Position numbers and translations under genes: made by a program | Shown: positions 45,809 to 54,752 of the stretch, piece after piece | Numbering within the stretch: the stretch's first letter is position 1 | Layout of the letters: each line of letters starts with the position of its first letter | Assembly: GCA_029289325.1 (NCBI GenBank) | Contig: JARFTV010000012.1 | Coordinates: 26,920 to 90,919 of the forward strand | Reading direction: 5' to 3' | From: Alphaproteobacteria bacterium | Lineage (GTDB): Bacteria; Pseudomonadota; Alphaproteobacteria; Rhodobacterales; Rhodobacteraceae | Length of the DNA: 64,000 nucleotides | The notes under the pieces: model-generated | What the model was told of the DNA's origin: nothing | Database searches by the model: none | Seen by the model: only the letters and a program-made list of their open reading frames with translations

Positions 45809-47384
45809 AGTCCAGCTTCGGCGCATAGCGGAAGCGGGTCACATCCGCCGTCCAACCCCGCCCCGTCAGGTCATGCGCCACGACACCCACGAAGGCCCCG
45901 GTGAACGAGGCATGTTCCCCGCGCCCGCCCTCGTCCGAGATGAGGGAGGCGTCAAGCTCCGGCCCCACCGCCACGCCATTGACGCTGAACCGCTGCACCG
46001 CCCGGTCCACGCTCACCGCCAGCGTCACCTTGCCCTCGGCCACCGGGAAGCGCCCGTGGAAGGTCAACGCCTCGCCCGGCCAGTCGCCCTCGCACGAGAC
46101 CAACGTCACCACCCGTTCGCCGCCTTCCCGAGTCACCAAAGCCGCATGGAACTTGTGCCGGTTGTAATAGGTGATCAGCCCCGCCGCCCGCTGCCAGTTG
46201 GGCGGGTCGGCGATCACGTCACACTCGGCCTCATAGGCCGGTTCATCCTGTCGCCGCGCCACCAGCGACTGTTCGAACCACGACCCCAGGCTCTCCCGCC
46301 CGATCAGGCGAAGCGCGCTGCCAGTCATCTGGAAAATCCGCTCCGGACAGGGCGTCCGCAGCCACTGGAAATCGTCCGGCAAGGTCGAGCCCTTGAAGTC
46401 ATACTCCACCGCCCCCGGAACCACCCGTTCCGCCGGCAGGTCCACGGTCGTGGGCGGCAGAATCCCGCCGTCCTTCAGCCACAGCCACCCGTCGCGCCAG
46501 ACGACCTCGGCCAGCCCCGTCTCGCGCCCTGTCGCGCAGAACGGCCCCCGAGGCCCCTGCTGCGGCCGCCCGCACAGGAACGAATGCCAGAACCGCCCGT
46601 CATGCCCCTCGACATACTGACCATGCCCCATCCGCTGGATAGGGTTACGGGGATCGAACCGCGCCGTAATCACGTGCTTCTGCGGATGCGTCTCATAAGG
46701 CCCCCGGATGTCCTTCGACCGCGCCAGTGTAACCGCATGGTCATAGCCCGTCCCGCCCTCAGCGGTCGTGAGGTAGTAATAGCCGTCGTGCCAGAAAAGA
46801 TGCGGCGCCTCGGTCAGGCCAAGGTCGGTGCCCACATAGATCGTCGTGACCTCGCCCAGAAGCCCTTGCTCCGGATGCCATTCCTGCAGCTCGATCCCGT
46901 CGAACAGGTCATTGGCCGGGTTCAGCCCAGTGCCCTTTCCCCGATGGTTCCAGCGCATGTTGACGAACCACTTCCGCCCGTCCCGGTCATGGAACAGCGA
47001 CGGGTCGAAGCCCGAGGAATTGACGTGGACCGGATCAGACCAGTCGCCGTCCACCGTCTCGCAAGTGACGATGTAGTTGTGCGCGTCCTTGAAGGCGCCA
47101 TCCAGCCGCTTCACATCCGTGTAGACCAGCCAGAACTTCCCATTCGCTTGGGACAGGCAGGGCGCCCAGATGCCGCAGCTGTCCGGGTTCCCCCGCATGT
47201 CCAGCTGCGCCGCCCGCCGCAGAGGGCGCGCCACCAGTCTCCAGTTCACCAAGTCGCGGCTGTGGTGGATCTGCACCCCCGGATACCATTCGAAGGTCGA
47301 GGTGGCGATGTAGTAATCCTCGCCAACGCGGCAGAAGCTCGGGTCGGCATTGAAGCCGCGGATCACGGGATTTTCCAGCATCAT
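45807..47384 (-). CDS. Glycoside hydrolase family 43 beta-xylosidase/arabinofuranosidase-like
   Basis: A 525-aa enzyme with the five-bladed propeller of GH43. The catalytic base Asp is in GFNADPSFCRVGEDYYI, the pKa-modulating Asp in SSGFDPSLFHD and the acid Glu in LGLTEAPHLFWHDGYYYL. A C-terminal beta-sandwich (residues about 330-525) is as in XynB-type GH43. There is no signal peptide, so it acts on imported oligosaccharides in the cytoplasm. It is the last gene of the leftward sugar operon, after a strong hairpin. Confidence 0.93.
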   Translation of the reverse strand: MMLENPVIRGFNADPSFCRVGEDYYIATSTFEWYPGVQIHHSRDLVNWRLVARPLRRAAQLDMRGNPDSCGIWAPCLSQANGKFWLVYTDVKRLDGAFKDAHNYIVTCETVDGDWSDPVHVNSSGFDPSLFHDRDGRKWFVNMRWNHRGKGTGLNPANDLFDGIELQEWHPEQGLLGEVTTIYVGTDLGLTEAPHLFWHDGYYYLTTAEGGTGYDHAVTLARSKDIRGPYETHPQKHVITARFDPRNPIQRMGHGQYVEGHDGRFWHSFLCGRPQQGPRGPFCATGRETGLAEVVWRDGWLWLKDGGILPPTTVDLPAERVVPGAVEYDFKGSTLPDDFQWLRTPCPERIFQMTGSALRLIGRESLGSWFEQSLVARRQDEPAYEAECDVIADPPNWQRAAGLITYYNRHKFHAALVTREGGERVVTLVSCEGDWPGEALTFHGRFPVAEGKVTLAVSVDRAVQRFSVNGVAVGPELDASLISDEGGRGEHASFTGAFVGVVAHDLTGRGWTADVTRFRYAPKLD

Positions 47385-47401
47385 CAGACCTTTGTGAAAG
47401 C

Positions 47402-47435
47402 GCGGGCGGGGGGACCCCTCAATCCCCCCGCCCGC
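47402..47435 (-). terminator. Perfect 13-bp intercistronic hairpin
   Basis: GCGGGCGGGGGGA (47402-47414) and TCCCCCCGCCCGC (47423-47435) form a perfect stem around an 8-nt loop, in the 90-nt gap between the oxidoreductase gene and the GH43 gene. It could terminate part of the transcripts or stabilise their ends, lowering GH43 expression. Confidence 0.7.
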
Positions 47436-47474
47436 TGGGCCGCACCCGGCAGGGAGGCACCGGGCGCGGCTGTT

Positions 47475-48608
47475 TCAGACCAGAAGCGCCCGCGCCTCAT
47501 CCGGCGACAGCGCCGCGGGGCGAGAGCAGGTGGTGGTCATCGTGACGAATTCCCCGGTTTCGCCGGATTTCAGGCAGGCGGTCATCACTTCGACCCCATG
47601 CAGCGTCCGCTCCAGCGAACAGCGCGCATCGCGCCCCGACATCAGCGCCGCGACCATGTCGGCCAGCCCCGCCGTGCGATAGTTCGCCAGCGGTCCGCGC
47701 TGGGGATGATCCTGGTTTGGGATGCCGAAGGGGTGGTCCCAGGGCTCCAGCACCGTGAGGCTGCCATCCTTGCCGCCGATCTCGACCGTGCCGCCAAAGA
47801 AGTTCGGGTCGGGGACGTAAAGCGTGCCTTCGGTGCCATAAAGCTCGAAGTGGTTGCGCTTGTGGTGCCAGACATCCCACGAGGTCGACAGGTTGATCGT
47901 CGCCCCGTTCTGGAACTCCAGCAACGCGTGGATGTTGGTCGGCGTCTTGACGGACACCGTCTCGCCAGTGCGCGGCCCGTTCGAGATCGTTCGCACCGCC
48001 TGCGCCGAAGAGGTCAGCGCGCCCACCCGGCGAACCGGACCGAGGAAGTTGATCAGATTGGCGATGTAATAGGGCCCAAGGTCCAGCATCGGCCCGGCGC
48101 CGGGCAGGAAGAAGAAATCCGGGTTCGGATGCCAATGCTCCATCCCGTGGTTCAGGACCGCCGCGCAACCCGCAGTGATCTGTCCGATCCGCCCCTCATC
48201 CAGAGCCGCGCGGGCCTGCTGATGCGCCCCGCCCAGGAAGGTGTCCGGCGCGCAGCCCACCGCCAGCCCCTTGGACTTGGCAAGGTCGCGCAGCGTTACC
48301 CCTTCCTCCAGAGTCAGGACCAGCGGCTTTTCCGAATAGGCGTGCTTCCCGGCCTCCAGGATGCGCTTTGTGACCCCGTAATGCGCATCGGGGATGGTGA
48401 GGTTGATCACCACATCCACGTCCTTGTTCGCCAGCAGATCCTCGACCGACTGCGCCCGGACTCCGAACTCAGCCGCACGGGCCTGGGCGGTGTCCATGTT
48501 CATGTCGGCGACCGCCCGCACCTCCAGCCCTTTGAACAGCGGCGCAAGCCGCAGATAGGCGCTGGAGATATTGCCGCAGCCGATGATACCAAGACCAAGA
48601 TTTGCCAT
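47475..48608 (-). CDS. Gfo/Idh/MocA-family oxidoreductase
   Basis: A 377-aa NAD(P)-dependent sugar dehydrogenase-like enzyme. The Rossmann motif GIIGCGNISSAYLRLA is at the N-terminus, followed by DVVINLTIPDAHYGV and the catalytic EKPLVLTLEEG. The C-terminal alpha/beta domain includes GPMLDLGPYYIANLINFLG. GAGGTAAGAGACA precedes the ATG. It lies in the leftward operon between an isomerase and the GH43 gene and presumably oxidises a released sugar. Confidence 0.93.
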   Translation of the reverse strand: MANLGLGIIGCGNISSAYLRLAPLFKGLEVRAVADMNMDTAQARAAEFGVRAQSVEDLLANKDVDVVINLTIPDAHYGVTKRILEAGKHAYSEKPLVLTLEEGVTLRDLAKSKGLAVGCAPDTFLGGAHQQARAALDEGRIGQITAGCAAVLNHGMEHWHPNPDFFFLPGAGPMLDLGPYYIANLINFLGPVRRVGALTSSAQAVRTISNGPRTGETVSVKTPTNIHALLEFQNGATINLSTSWDVWHHKRNHFELYGTEGTLYVPDPNFFGGTVEIGGKDGSLTVLEPWDHPFGIPNQDHPQRGPLANYRTAGLADMVAALMSGRDARCSLERTLHGVEVMTACLKSGETGEFVTMTTTCSRPAALSPDEARALLV

Positions 48609-48619
48609 TGTCTCTTACC

Positions 48620-49369
48620 TCAGAAGGATTTGGCCGAAGCGATGGAGCGGCTTGCGAACCGCGCGTCATCCTTCGGATTGTCATGTTCCATGACGAAGTG
48701 CCGGACCCCGATCCCGCGCAGCGCCGCCATGATCGCCGGCCAGTCCAGCGTACCGTGGCCGACATCGGCCCAGCCATCCTCATCCGTGCACTCCCCGGCC
48801 GGGGCGATGTCCTTCACATGCGCCGCGGTGATCCGGTCCTTGTATTTCTCGATCCAGGCCAGAGGGTCCGCACCGCCCCGGACCACCCAGGCCACGTCGA
48901 TCTCCCATTCCAGACCCGGCCCGCCCTCGAAGATCCGGTCCTGCGGGATCGAGCCGTCGGAGAGCGCCTTGAACTCGAAATCGTGGTTGTGCCAGCCGAA
49001 GCCGTAGCCGGCCGCCTTGTAGGGCGCGCCTACCCGCTGCAACCGCTCGCCAAAGGCGCGCCAGCCGGCCGCGTCGGTCGGCCGGTCCTGCGGCATGATA
49101 TGCGGGCAATACAGGCGCTCCATCTTCAGCGCGCGGGCAATTCCCAGCACCTTCTCCACCTCCGTCTCCAGCTGCGCCAGACCGAAATGCCCGGTCGGCA
49201 TGGTCAGCCCGGTGGCCTGAAGGCCCTCTTGCGTCGCCGCGACGGCTGCATCATCGGCGTAAAGCGCGCCATAGCCCTCGACCGCCGTATAGCCTGCCTC
49301 GGCGACCATCTCGAAAGTCCGCGACATGGGCGGGAAGTTGCGCGAGGAGTAGAGTTGATAGCTGAACAT
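48620..49369 (-). CDS. Sugar phosphate isomerase/epimerase (xylose-isomerase-like TIM barrel)
   Basis: A 249-aa TIM-barrel protein of the IolE/IolI class. It has the metal ligands expected of the family in GFGWHNHDFEF, EIDVAWVVRGG, ITAAHVKDIAPAG and the C-terminal FVMEHDN. The ATG at 49369 gives MFSYQLYSSRNFPP. It is embedded between the GH2 and oxidoreductase genes in the sugar operon; the substrate is unknown. Confidence 0.9.
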   Translation of the reverse strand: MFSYQLYSSRNFPPMSRTFEMVAEAGYTAVEGYGALYADDAAVAATQEGLQATGLTMPTGHFGLAQLETEVEKVLGIARALKMERLYCPHIMPQDRPTDAAGWRAFGERLQRVGAPYKAAGYGFGWHNHDFEFKALSDGSIPQDRIFEGGPGLEWEIDVAWVVRGGADPLAWIEKYKDRITAAHVKDIAPAGECTDEDGWADVGHGTLDWPAIMAALRGIGVRHFVMEHDNPKDDARFASRSIASAKSF

Positions 49370-49383
49370 GGGTCTGCCTTTCG

Positions 49384-51756
49384 TCAGCCGCCACAGATGG
49401 CGGAATAAAGATCGCGAAGAGTGAAGGCCGGCGCGGCCGAGGGGTCCTCGGGGGTGAAGATGATCGTTGCGGTCTGGTCCGGGAACAGCGTCACGGCATT
49501 CGTGCTGAAGCGCCCCGGAACTTCGGATTCCACTGCAACAAAGGGTGCGAGCGCCTTGACCTGCAAAGTCAATTTCCACCTCTCGCCCTCCTGCCGGATA
49601 TCCGCCGTCAGGCCCGAGGGGCGCAGATCATAAGCCTTCCACGGTTTCGGCGCATGAACATCCCCGCCCTGCGCATCGCCGCTCCAGCTGAAGGCCAGCA
49701 CTTCATCCGCGCGCAGGGCCTCAGCGGCAAGTTCCAGCACCTGCACCGCCGCATCGGGGAAAACCGTGACCGTCGCTTCGGCCAGCTGCCGCGTGGTCCC
49801 ATCCATGGCCGCCGCCCGAGCAGTCACGGTGATCGTCACCGCCTGTGACCGGTCATTGACTGCGCGCAGGACGATGCCCCCGTCCTTCGGCACCGCCACC
49901 ACCGTCACCGGCGCATAGAAGCTGGCGGCCATGTGATGCAAAAGCTTCCAGTTCCCGCCGTGGTCAAGGCTGGACCAGGAACAGACCGGCCAGGTGTCAT
50001 TCAGCTGCCAGTAGAGTGTCCCCTGGCAATGCGGCTTCAGGCTTCGCCAATGCGTGACCGCCGTCTTGATCGCCAGGGCCTGCTGCACCTGGCTCACATA
50101 GACAAAGTTCGGGAAATCCACCGGGAAGCGGAAGTAGCGGAACATTGTCTCGGCGATCCGCGCATTGCCGCCGGGGTTCTTCTGGTGACTCTCCATCACC
50201 GGGGCGGCGATGTTCCAGTCCTTCGGATCGGCAAAGCGCCGGATCGCGGACAGCGAGGGATAGGACTGGAAACCGAATTCTGAACAGAACCGCGGACTTA
50301 CGTCGCGATAGTGATCAAAGTCGCGCCCCTCGTGCCAGACGGACCAGAAATGCATGTCACCCGACGAGTCATCATGCCAAGCGTCCCCGAACGCCAGCGG
50401 GCCGGGCGAAGGAGACGAAGGCCACCAGTTCGCCCCCGGCAAAGTGTCCAGCAAGGCCGCCTCCACCGTCCGGTTCAGACGGTCGTAGTTCACCAGATAG
50501 CGGTCGCGGTCCTTGCGGCTTTCGGGAAACCAGGTCAGCGCCCCGATCAGCTCATTGTCCCCGCACCACACCGCGAGGCAGGCGTGGTGGCTGATGCGTG
50601 CAACCACGTCGCGGACCTCGGCATCCACCTCGGCCAGGAACTCCGGTGTCGAGGGGTAAAGGTGGCAGGCGAACATGAAGTCCTGCCAGACCATAAGGCC
50701 CAGCTCGTCGCAAAGGTCGTAGAACCAGTCCGGCTCGTACCGCCCGCCCCCCCAGACGCGGATCATGTTCATGTTGGCATCGACCGCCGATTGCAGCATC
50801 GCGCGGACGCCTTCCACCGTGATCCGGCCGAACAGCGCATCCGCGGGGATCCAGTTCGCCCCCTTGGCAAAGACCGCACGCCCGTTGACCTGTACCCCGA
50901 TGGACCGCCCCGCCGCATCAGGTTCGGAGACCAGTTTCATGTCCCGTAGCCCGATACGCTTCACCACGCGCGCGCCGCCGCCAGTCAGCACCAGGTCATG
51001 CAGCGCCTGCGCACCTTGCCCTGCCGGCCACCACAGGACGGGATCGCGGATGATCAGGACCATCTCGGCCACGCCATTCACCACTGGCGCGCTTTGCGAA
51101 ACATCACAAAGGCTTGCCGTCACATCCTCAGATGTCGCATGAACTTTTAGCCGCAGCTCGACCTCGCCGGGTGAGTGCACCTGCTCCACCAACACGTCGC
51201 CGATACGGGGTGCCACCGCCTCCAGCCGGATCGCCCCGGAGACCCCGAAGATCCCCAGCGCGATGTTCCAGTCCCAACCGAAATCGCACTGCTGCTTGCG
51301 CAACATGTTGGCATGGGCAATCGGGCCGTTGACCTCCTGATAGGGGATCGGAAACGGCATCCGCGCCGCCCGCGCCAAAGCCTCGCGGACCGGAGACCGG
51401 AAGAGGATCTCCACCGAGTTCTCCCCCGCCTCCACCACCTGCGAGACATCCACCCGCCAGCGCCGATGCACGTTGGCCGCCGAAAGGACCGTCACCCCGT
51501 TCAGCCGCACCTCGGCCACGGTATCCAGCCCCTCGACCACCAGCTCTGCCGCCGATCCGTCATGCATGAAGCTGCGCCGCGCCACCCAGTCGCGTTCGGA
51601 AACCCAGCGGCAGCCGTATTCGTTCCGGCCCCAGTAGGGCTCCGGGATCACCCCCGCGCGGGCCAGCGCCGAGACGCCATCCCCCGGCAGCTCGAAGGGC
51701 ACGACATGGGCGCCGCTTTCGTCCGAAAGCGTCCAGCACCCCGCCAGATCCAGCAT
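49384..51756 (-). CDS. Beta-mannosidase-like glycoside hydrolase family 2
   Basis: A 790-aa GH2 enzyme with jelly-roll, Ig-like and TIM-barrel domains in order. It has the sugar-binding FDxxWN-like segment QQCDFGWDWN, MIRVWGGGRYEPDWFYDLC, the acid/base Glu in WCGDNELIGAL and the nucleophile Glu in RFCSEFGFQSYPS, a pattern of beta-mannosidases rather than beta-galactosidases. No signal peptide, so cytoplasmic. It is coupled 3 nt downstream of the ATPase gene. Confidence 0.93.
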   Translation of the reverse strand: MLDLAGCWTLSDESGAHVVPFELPGDGVSALARAGVIPEPYWGRNEYGCRWVSERDWVARRSFMHDGSAAELVVEGLDTVAEVRLNGVTVLSAANVHRRWRVDVSQVVEAGENSVEILFRSPVREALARAARMPFPIPYQEVNGPIAHANMLRKQQCDFGWDWNIALGIFGVSGAIRLEAVAPRIGDVLVEQVHSPGEVELRLKVHATSEDVTASLCDVSQSAPVVNGVAEMVLIIRDPVLWWPAGQGAQALHDLVLTGGGARVVKRIGLRDMKLVSEPDAAGRSIGVQVNGRAVFAKGANWIPADALFGRITVEGVRAMLQSAVDANMNMIRVWGGGRYEPDWFYDLCDELGLMVWQDFMFACHLYPSTPEFLAEVDAEVRDVVARISHHACLAVWCGDNELIGALTWFPESRKDRDRYLVNYDRLNRTVEAALLDTLPGANWWPSSPSPGPLAFGDAWHDDSSGDMHFWSVWHEGRDFDHYRDVSPRFCSEFGFQSYPSLSAIRRFADPKDWNIAAPVMESHQKNPGGNARIAETMFRYFRFPVDFPNFVYVSQVQQALAIKTAVTHWRSLKPHCQGTLYWQLNDTWPVCSWSSLDHGGNWKLLHHMAASFYAPVTVVAVPKDGGIVLRAVNDRSQAVTITVTARAAAMDGTTRQLAEATVTVFPDAAVQVLELAAEALRADEVLAFSWSGDAQGGDVHAPKPWKAYDLRPSGLTADIRQEGERWKLTLQVKALAPFVAVESEVPGRFSTNAVTLFPDQTATIIFTPEDPSAAPAFTLRDLYSAICGG

Positions 51757-51759
51757 GGT

Positions 51760-52839
51760 TCAGATCCTCTGTTCCGTCTTGGCGTCGAAAAGCGAAGCCT
51801 TGGGGATATCCAGCCCCAGATGCACCTTCGTTCCCGGCGGCAACCGCCCCTCCACCGGCACCCGCACGCTCATATTCACCCCCTCGGCCTTGAGCCAAAG
51901 CAGGCTGTCGGCACCCAGATGCTCGTCGATCTCGACTTCCGCGGGCATCGACGGGCCGGCCAGGGGGGTCGTCGACACGGTGATATGTTCGGGCCTGACG
52001 CCCAGGATCGCATCATCGCGCTCCAGCACCGCGCCCCCCTCATAGCCCGCCAGGTCGATCTTCGTGGACCCGAACTGGAAGGCCCGACCGCCATCGACCG
52101 TGCGACCTTTCAGGAAGTTCATCGACGGGCTGCCGATGAAGCCTGCGACAAAGAGGTTCGAGGGGCGGTTATAGATTTCAAGCGGCTCGGCCAGTTGCTG
52201 GATCACGCCGCCCTTCATTACCGCGATCCGGTCGGCCAGCGTCAGCGCCTCGATCTGGTCATGGGTCACATAGACCATCGTGTTGCCCAGCGCATTGTGC
52301 AGCCGCTTGATCTCAACCCGCAGCTCGCTCCGCAGCTTGGCGTCAAGGTTCGACAGCGGCTCATCGAACAGGAACACGTCCACATCCCGCACCAGCGCGC
52401 GCCCGATCGCGACCCGCTGGCGCTGACCGCCGGACAGCGCTGCCGGCTTGCGATCCAACAGCGGCTGGATCTGCAGGATCTCGGCCGCCCGGGCTATGCG
52501 CTTGTCGATCTCGGCCTGCGGCACGCGGGCGTTTTTCAGCCCGAAAGACAGGTTCCCCCGCACGGTCATCTGCGGATAAAGCGCATAGCTCTGGAACACC
52601 ATGCCGATGCCCCGCTCCGAGGGTTCGGACCAGGTGACGTTCTTCTCCTTGATCCAGATCTGCCCGTCGGTGATATCCAGAAGGCCCGCCAGACAGTTCA
52701 AAAGCGTCGACTTCCCGCAGCCCGACGGCCCCAGCAGCACGACGAACTCCCCCTCCTCGACGTTCAGGTTCATGTTCTTGAGAACCGAAACCGAACCAAA
52801 GCTCAGCGTCAGGTCCCTGACTTCAATCGAATTTCCCAT
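51760..52839 (-). CDS. Carbohydrate ABC transporter ATPase (MalK/UgpC type)
   Basis: A 359-aa ATPase with Walker A LLGPSGCGKST, signature LSGGQRQRVAIGRAL, Walker B VFLFDEPLSNLDAKLR, the switch His in YVTHDQIEALTLADRIAVM and a C-terminal TOBE domain. It is the energiser for the two permeases upstream. The C-terminal TOBE region is shorter than in regulatory MalK. Confidence 0.95.
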   Translation of the reverse strand: MGNSIEVRDLTLSFGSVSVLKNMNLNVEEGEFVVLLGPSGCGKSTLLNCLAGLLDITDGQIWIKEKNVTWSEPSERGIGMVFQSYALYPQMTVRGNLSFGLKNARVPQAEIDKRIARAAEILQIQPLLDRKPAALSGGQRQRVAIGRALVRDVDVFLFDEPLSNLDAKLRSELRVEIKRLHNALGNTMVYVTHDQIEALTLADRIAVMKGGVIQQLAEPLEIYNRPSNLFVAGFIGSPSMNFLKGRTVDGGRAFQFGSTKIDLAGYEGGAVLERDDAILGVRPEHITVSTTPLAGPSMPAEVEIDEHLGADSLLWLKAEGVNMSVRVPVEGRLPPGTKVHLGLDIPKASLFDAKTEQRI

Positions 52840-52842
52840 GGA

Positions 52843-53751
52843 TCAGCCTTTCACGGCACCGGCGGCGATACCGCGCACAAAGAGTTTGCCCGAGACGAAG
52901 TAGACAACCAGCGGCACCAGCCCGGTCAGCAGAGTGGCAGCCATGTTGACGTTGTATTCCTTCACCCCCTGCACCGAGTTGACGATGTTGTTCAGCTGCA
53001 CGGTCATCGGGTAGAGGTCGGGCTTGGTGTAGACGACGCCAAACAGGAAATCGTTCCAGATCCCCGTGACTTGCAGGATAAGCGCGACGACGAAGATCGG
53101 CAGGCTCATCGGCAGCATGATGCGGAAGTAGATGCCCCAGAACCCCGCCCCGTCGACCCTTGCGGCCTTGAACAGCTCCTCCGGGATCGAACTGAAGTAG
53201 TTGCGGAACAGCAGCGTCAGGATCGGCATGCCAAAGACGGAATGGACCAGCACCAGCCCCCAGAGCGACCCGTAAAGCCCCGCCTCACGCAGCAGGATCA
53301 CGATCGGGTAGAGCATGATCTGATAGGGGATGAAGGACCCGAAGATCAGGATGGTGAAGAACACATCCGATCCCTTGAACTTCCAGTTGATCAGCGCATA
53401 GCCGTTCACCGAGGCGATCGCGATCGACAGGATCACCGACGGCACGGTGATGACGACCGAGTTCCAGAACCCCCGGCTAAGTCCGTCGCAGTTCAGGCCG
53501 GTGCAGGCCTCGGCCCAGGCCTTCACCCAGGGCTGGAAGGTGATCTCGACTGGCGGGGAAAAGATGTTCCCCATCCGCACTTCCGGCATGCCCTTGAGGC
53601 TGGTCATCACCATGACCCAAAGCGGCAGCAGGTAGTAAAGGCAGACCACCAGCAACGTGCCGTAAAGCATGATGTTGCGGCCGGTCAGCCTCTTTTTCGG
53701 CTTCGCGCCGCGCGGGCCGGTCATGGCGGCCGCCATCGATACGTCAGCCAT
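52843..53751 (-). CDS. Carbohydrate ABC transporter permease (MalG type)
   Basis: A 302-aa inner-membrane protein with six helices and the EAA loop PEELFKAARVDGAGFWGIYF. N-terminal basic residues precede the first helix. It has a periplasmic loop with a Cys pair (CTGLNCDG). It overlaps the upstream permease gene by 8 nt, indicating coupling. Confidence 0.94.
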   Translation of the reverse strand: MADVSMAAAMTGPRGAKPKKRLTGRNIMLYGTLLVVCLYYLLPLWVMVMTSLKGMPEVRMGNIFSPPVEITFQPWVKAWAEACTGLNCDGLSRGFWNSVVITVPSVILSIAIASVNGYALINWKFKGSDVFFTILIFGSFIPYQIMLYPIVILLREAGLYGSLWGLVLVHSVFGMPILTLLFRNYFSSIPEELFKAARVDGAGFWGIYFRIMLPMSLPIFVVALILQVTGIWNDFLFGVVYTKPDLYPMTVQLNNIVNSVQGVKEYNVNMAATLLTGLVPLVVYFVSGKLFVRGIAAGAVKG

Positions 53752-54676
53752 GCTTCTTGCCTCCGAATTCCAGATAGGCCCAGGGGATCAGCACGATCAG
53801 CACGCTCAGAAGCATCATGGTCGAGGCCGCGAAGCCCTGCCCCAGGTTCTGCGCCTGGAACATGTAGTCGTAGACATACATCGCCGGCACCTGAGAGGCG
53901 TTGCCGCCGGGACCGCCCGAGGTCATCGCCACCACCAGGTCGTAAAGCCGGATGATGCCGCTCGCGACAATCACCAGCGTGGTGATGAAGACCGGGCGCA
54001 TCATCGGGATGATCACTACCACATAGGTCTTCCAGGTCGGGATTCCGTCGACGCGGGCAGCCTTCCAGATATCCTCGTCGATCCCTCGCAGCCCCGCCAG
54101 CATCAGGCACATCACAAAGCCCGTCCCCTGCCACAGCCCGGCAATCAGCAGCCCGTACAGCACCGTTTGCGGGTTGTTCAGCGGGTCGAAGGTAAAGCTC
54201 GTCCAGCCCATGTCGCGCACGACGCCCTGGATGCCGAACTGCGGGTTCAGGATCCACTGCCAGACCAGTCCCGTCACGATGAAGGACAGCGCGAAGGGGT
54301 AAAGCATGATGGTGCGGAACGTATCCTCGAACCGGATCTTCTGATCCATCAGCACCGCCAGGACAAAGCCCATGGTCACGGTGAAGACCAGCGACATCAC
54401 CCCGTAGAACATCAGGTTCTGGATCGAGATCAGCCAGCGGCTGGTTTCCCACAGCCTTTCATACTGGTCGAAGCCGACGAAATTCGTCCGCGGCAGCAGG
54501 CGTGAATTGGTGAAGGAATAGACGACGGTCCAGATCGTTCCGCCAAGAAAGATCACCAGGGCCGTCGCGATCATCGGGATCGCCGCGATCTTGGCACTGA
54601 TGTTGCGCGTCCAGCGCGGGCGCGGCCGGGCCGCGGAAGTTGTGCGTGGCGTCGCCGCCTCGGTCGTCGCTGACAT
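53744..54676 (-). CDS. Carbohydrate ABC transporter permease (MalF type)
   Basis: A 310-aa permease with about six helices. The ATPase-docking EAA segment is DEDIWKAARVDGIPTWKTYV. The N-terminal tail is polar and Arg-rich. It partners the MalG-type subunit that overlaps its 3' end. A hairpin separates it from the binding-protein gene upstream. Confidence 0.94.
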   Translation of the reverse strand: MSATTEAATPRTTSAARPRPRWTRNISAKIAAIPMIATALVIFLGGTIWTVVYSFTNSRLLPRTNFVGFDQYERLWETSRWLISIQNLMFYGVMSLVFTVTMGFVLAVLMDQKIRFEDTFRTIMLYPFALSFIVTGLVWQWILNPQFGIQGVVRDMGWTSFTFDPLNNPQTVLYGLLIAGLWQGTGFVMCLMLAGLRGIDEDIWKAARVDGIPTWKTYVVVIIPMMRPVFITTLVIVASGIIRLYDLVVAMTSGGPGGNASQVPAMYVYDYMFQAQNLGQGFAASTMMLLSVLIVLIPWAYLEFGGKKHG

Positions 54677-54711
54677 CGGTCCCTGCCTCCCTTTGTCCTT
54701 CAGCTGCGAAA

Positions 54712-54738
54712 AGGGGCCGCCCCTTTCGGACGGCCCCT
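54712..54738 (-). terminator. Intercistronic hairpin after the sugar-binding-protein gene
   Basis: AGGGGCCG (54712-54719) pairs with CGGCCCCT (54731-54738), followed on the minus strand by a short TTTTC. It lies between the binding-protein stop and the permease start, paralleling the 19558 hairpin in the amino acid transporter operon. Confidence 0.55.
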
Positions 54739-54752
54739 CGCCTCAAGACAGT

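Noticed and set aside
45795..49007. A 1070-codon open frame on the plus strand
   Set aside because: It runs opposite to the GH43, oxidoreductase and isomerase genes, is full of Arg/His/Pro without family motifs, and is a GC-rich antisense shadow.
51175..53955. A 926-codon open frame on the plus strand
   Set aside because: Antisense to the GH2, ATPase and permease genes; composition rich in His, Arg, Asp and Gln is typical of a shadow frame.
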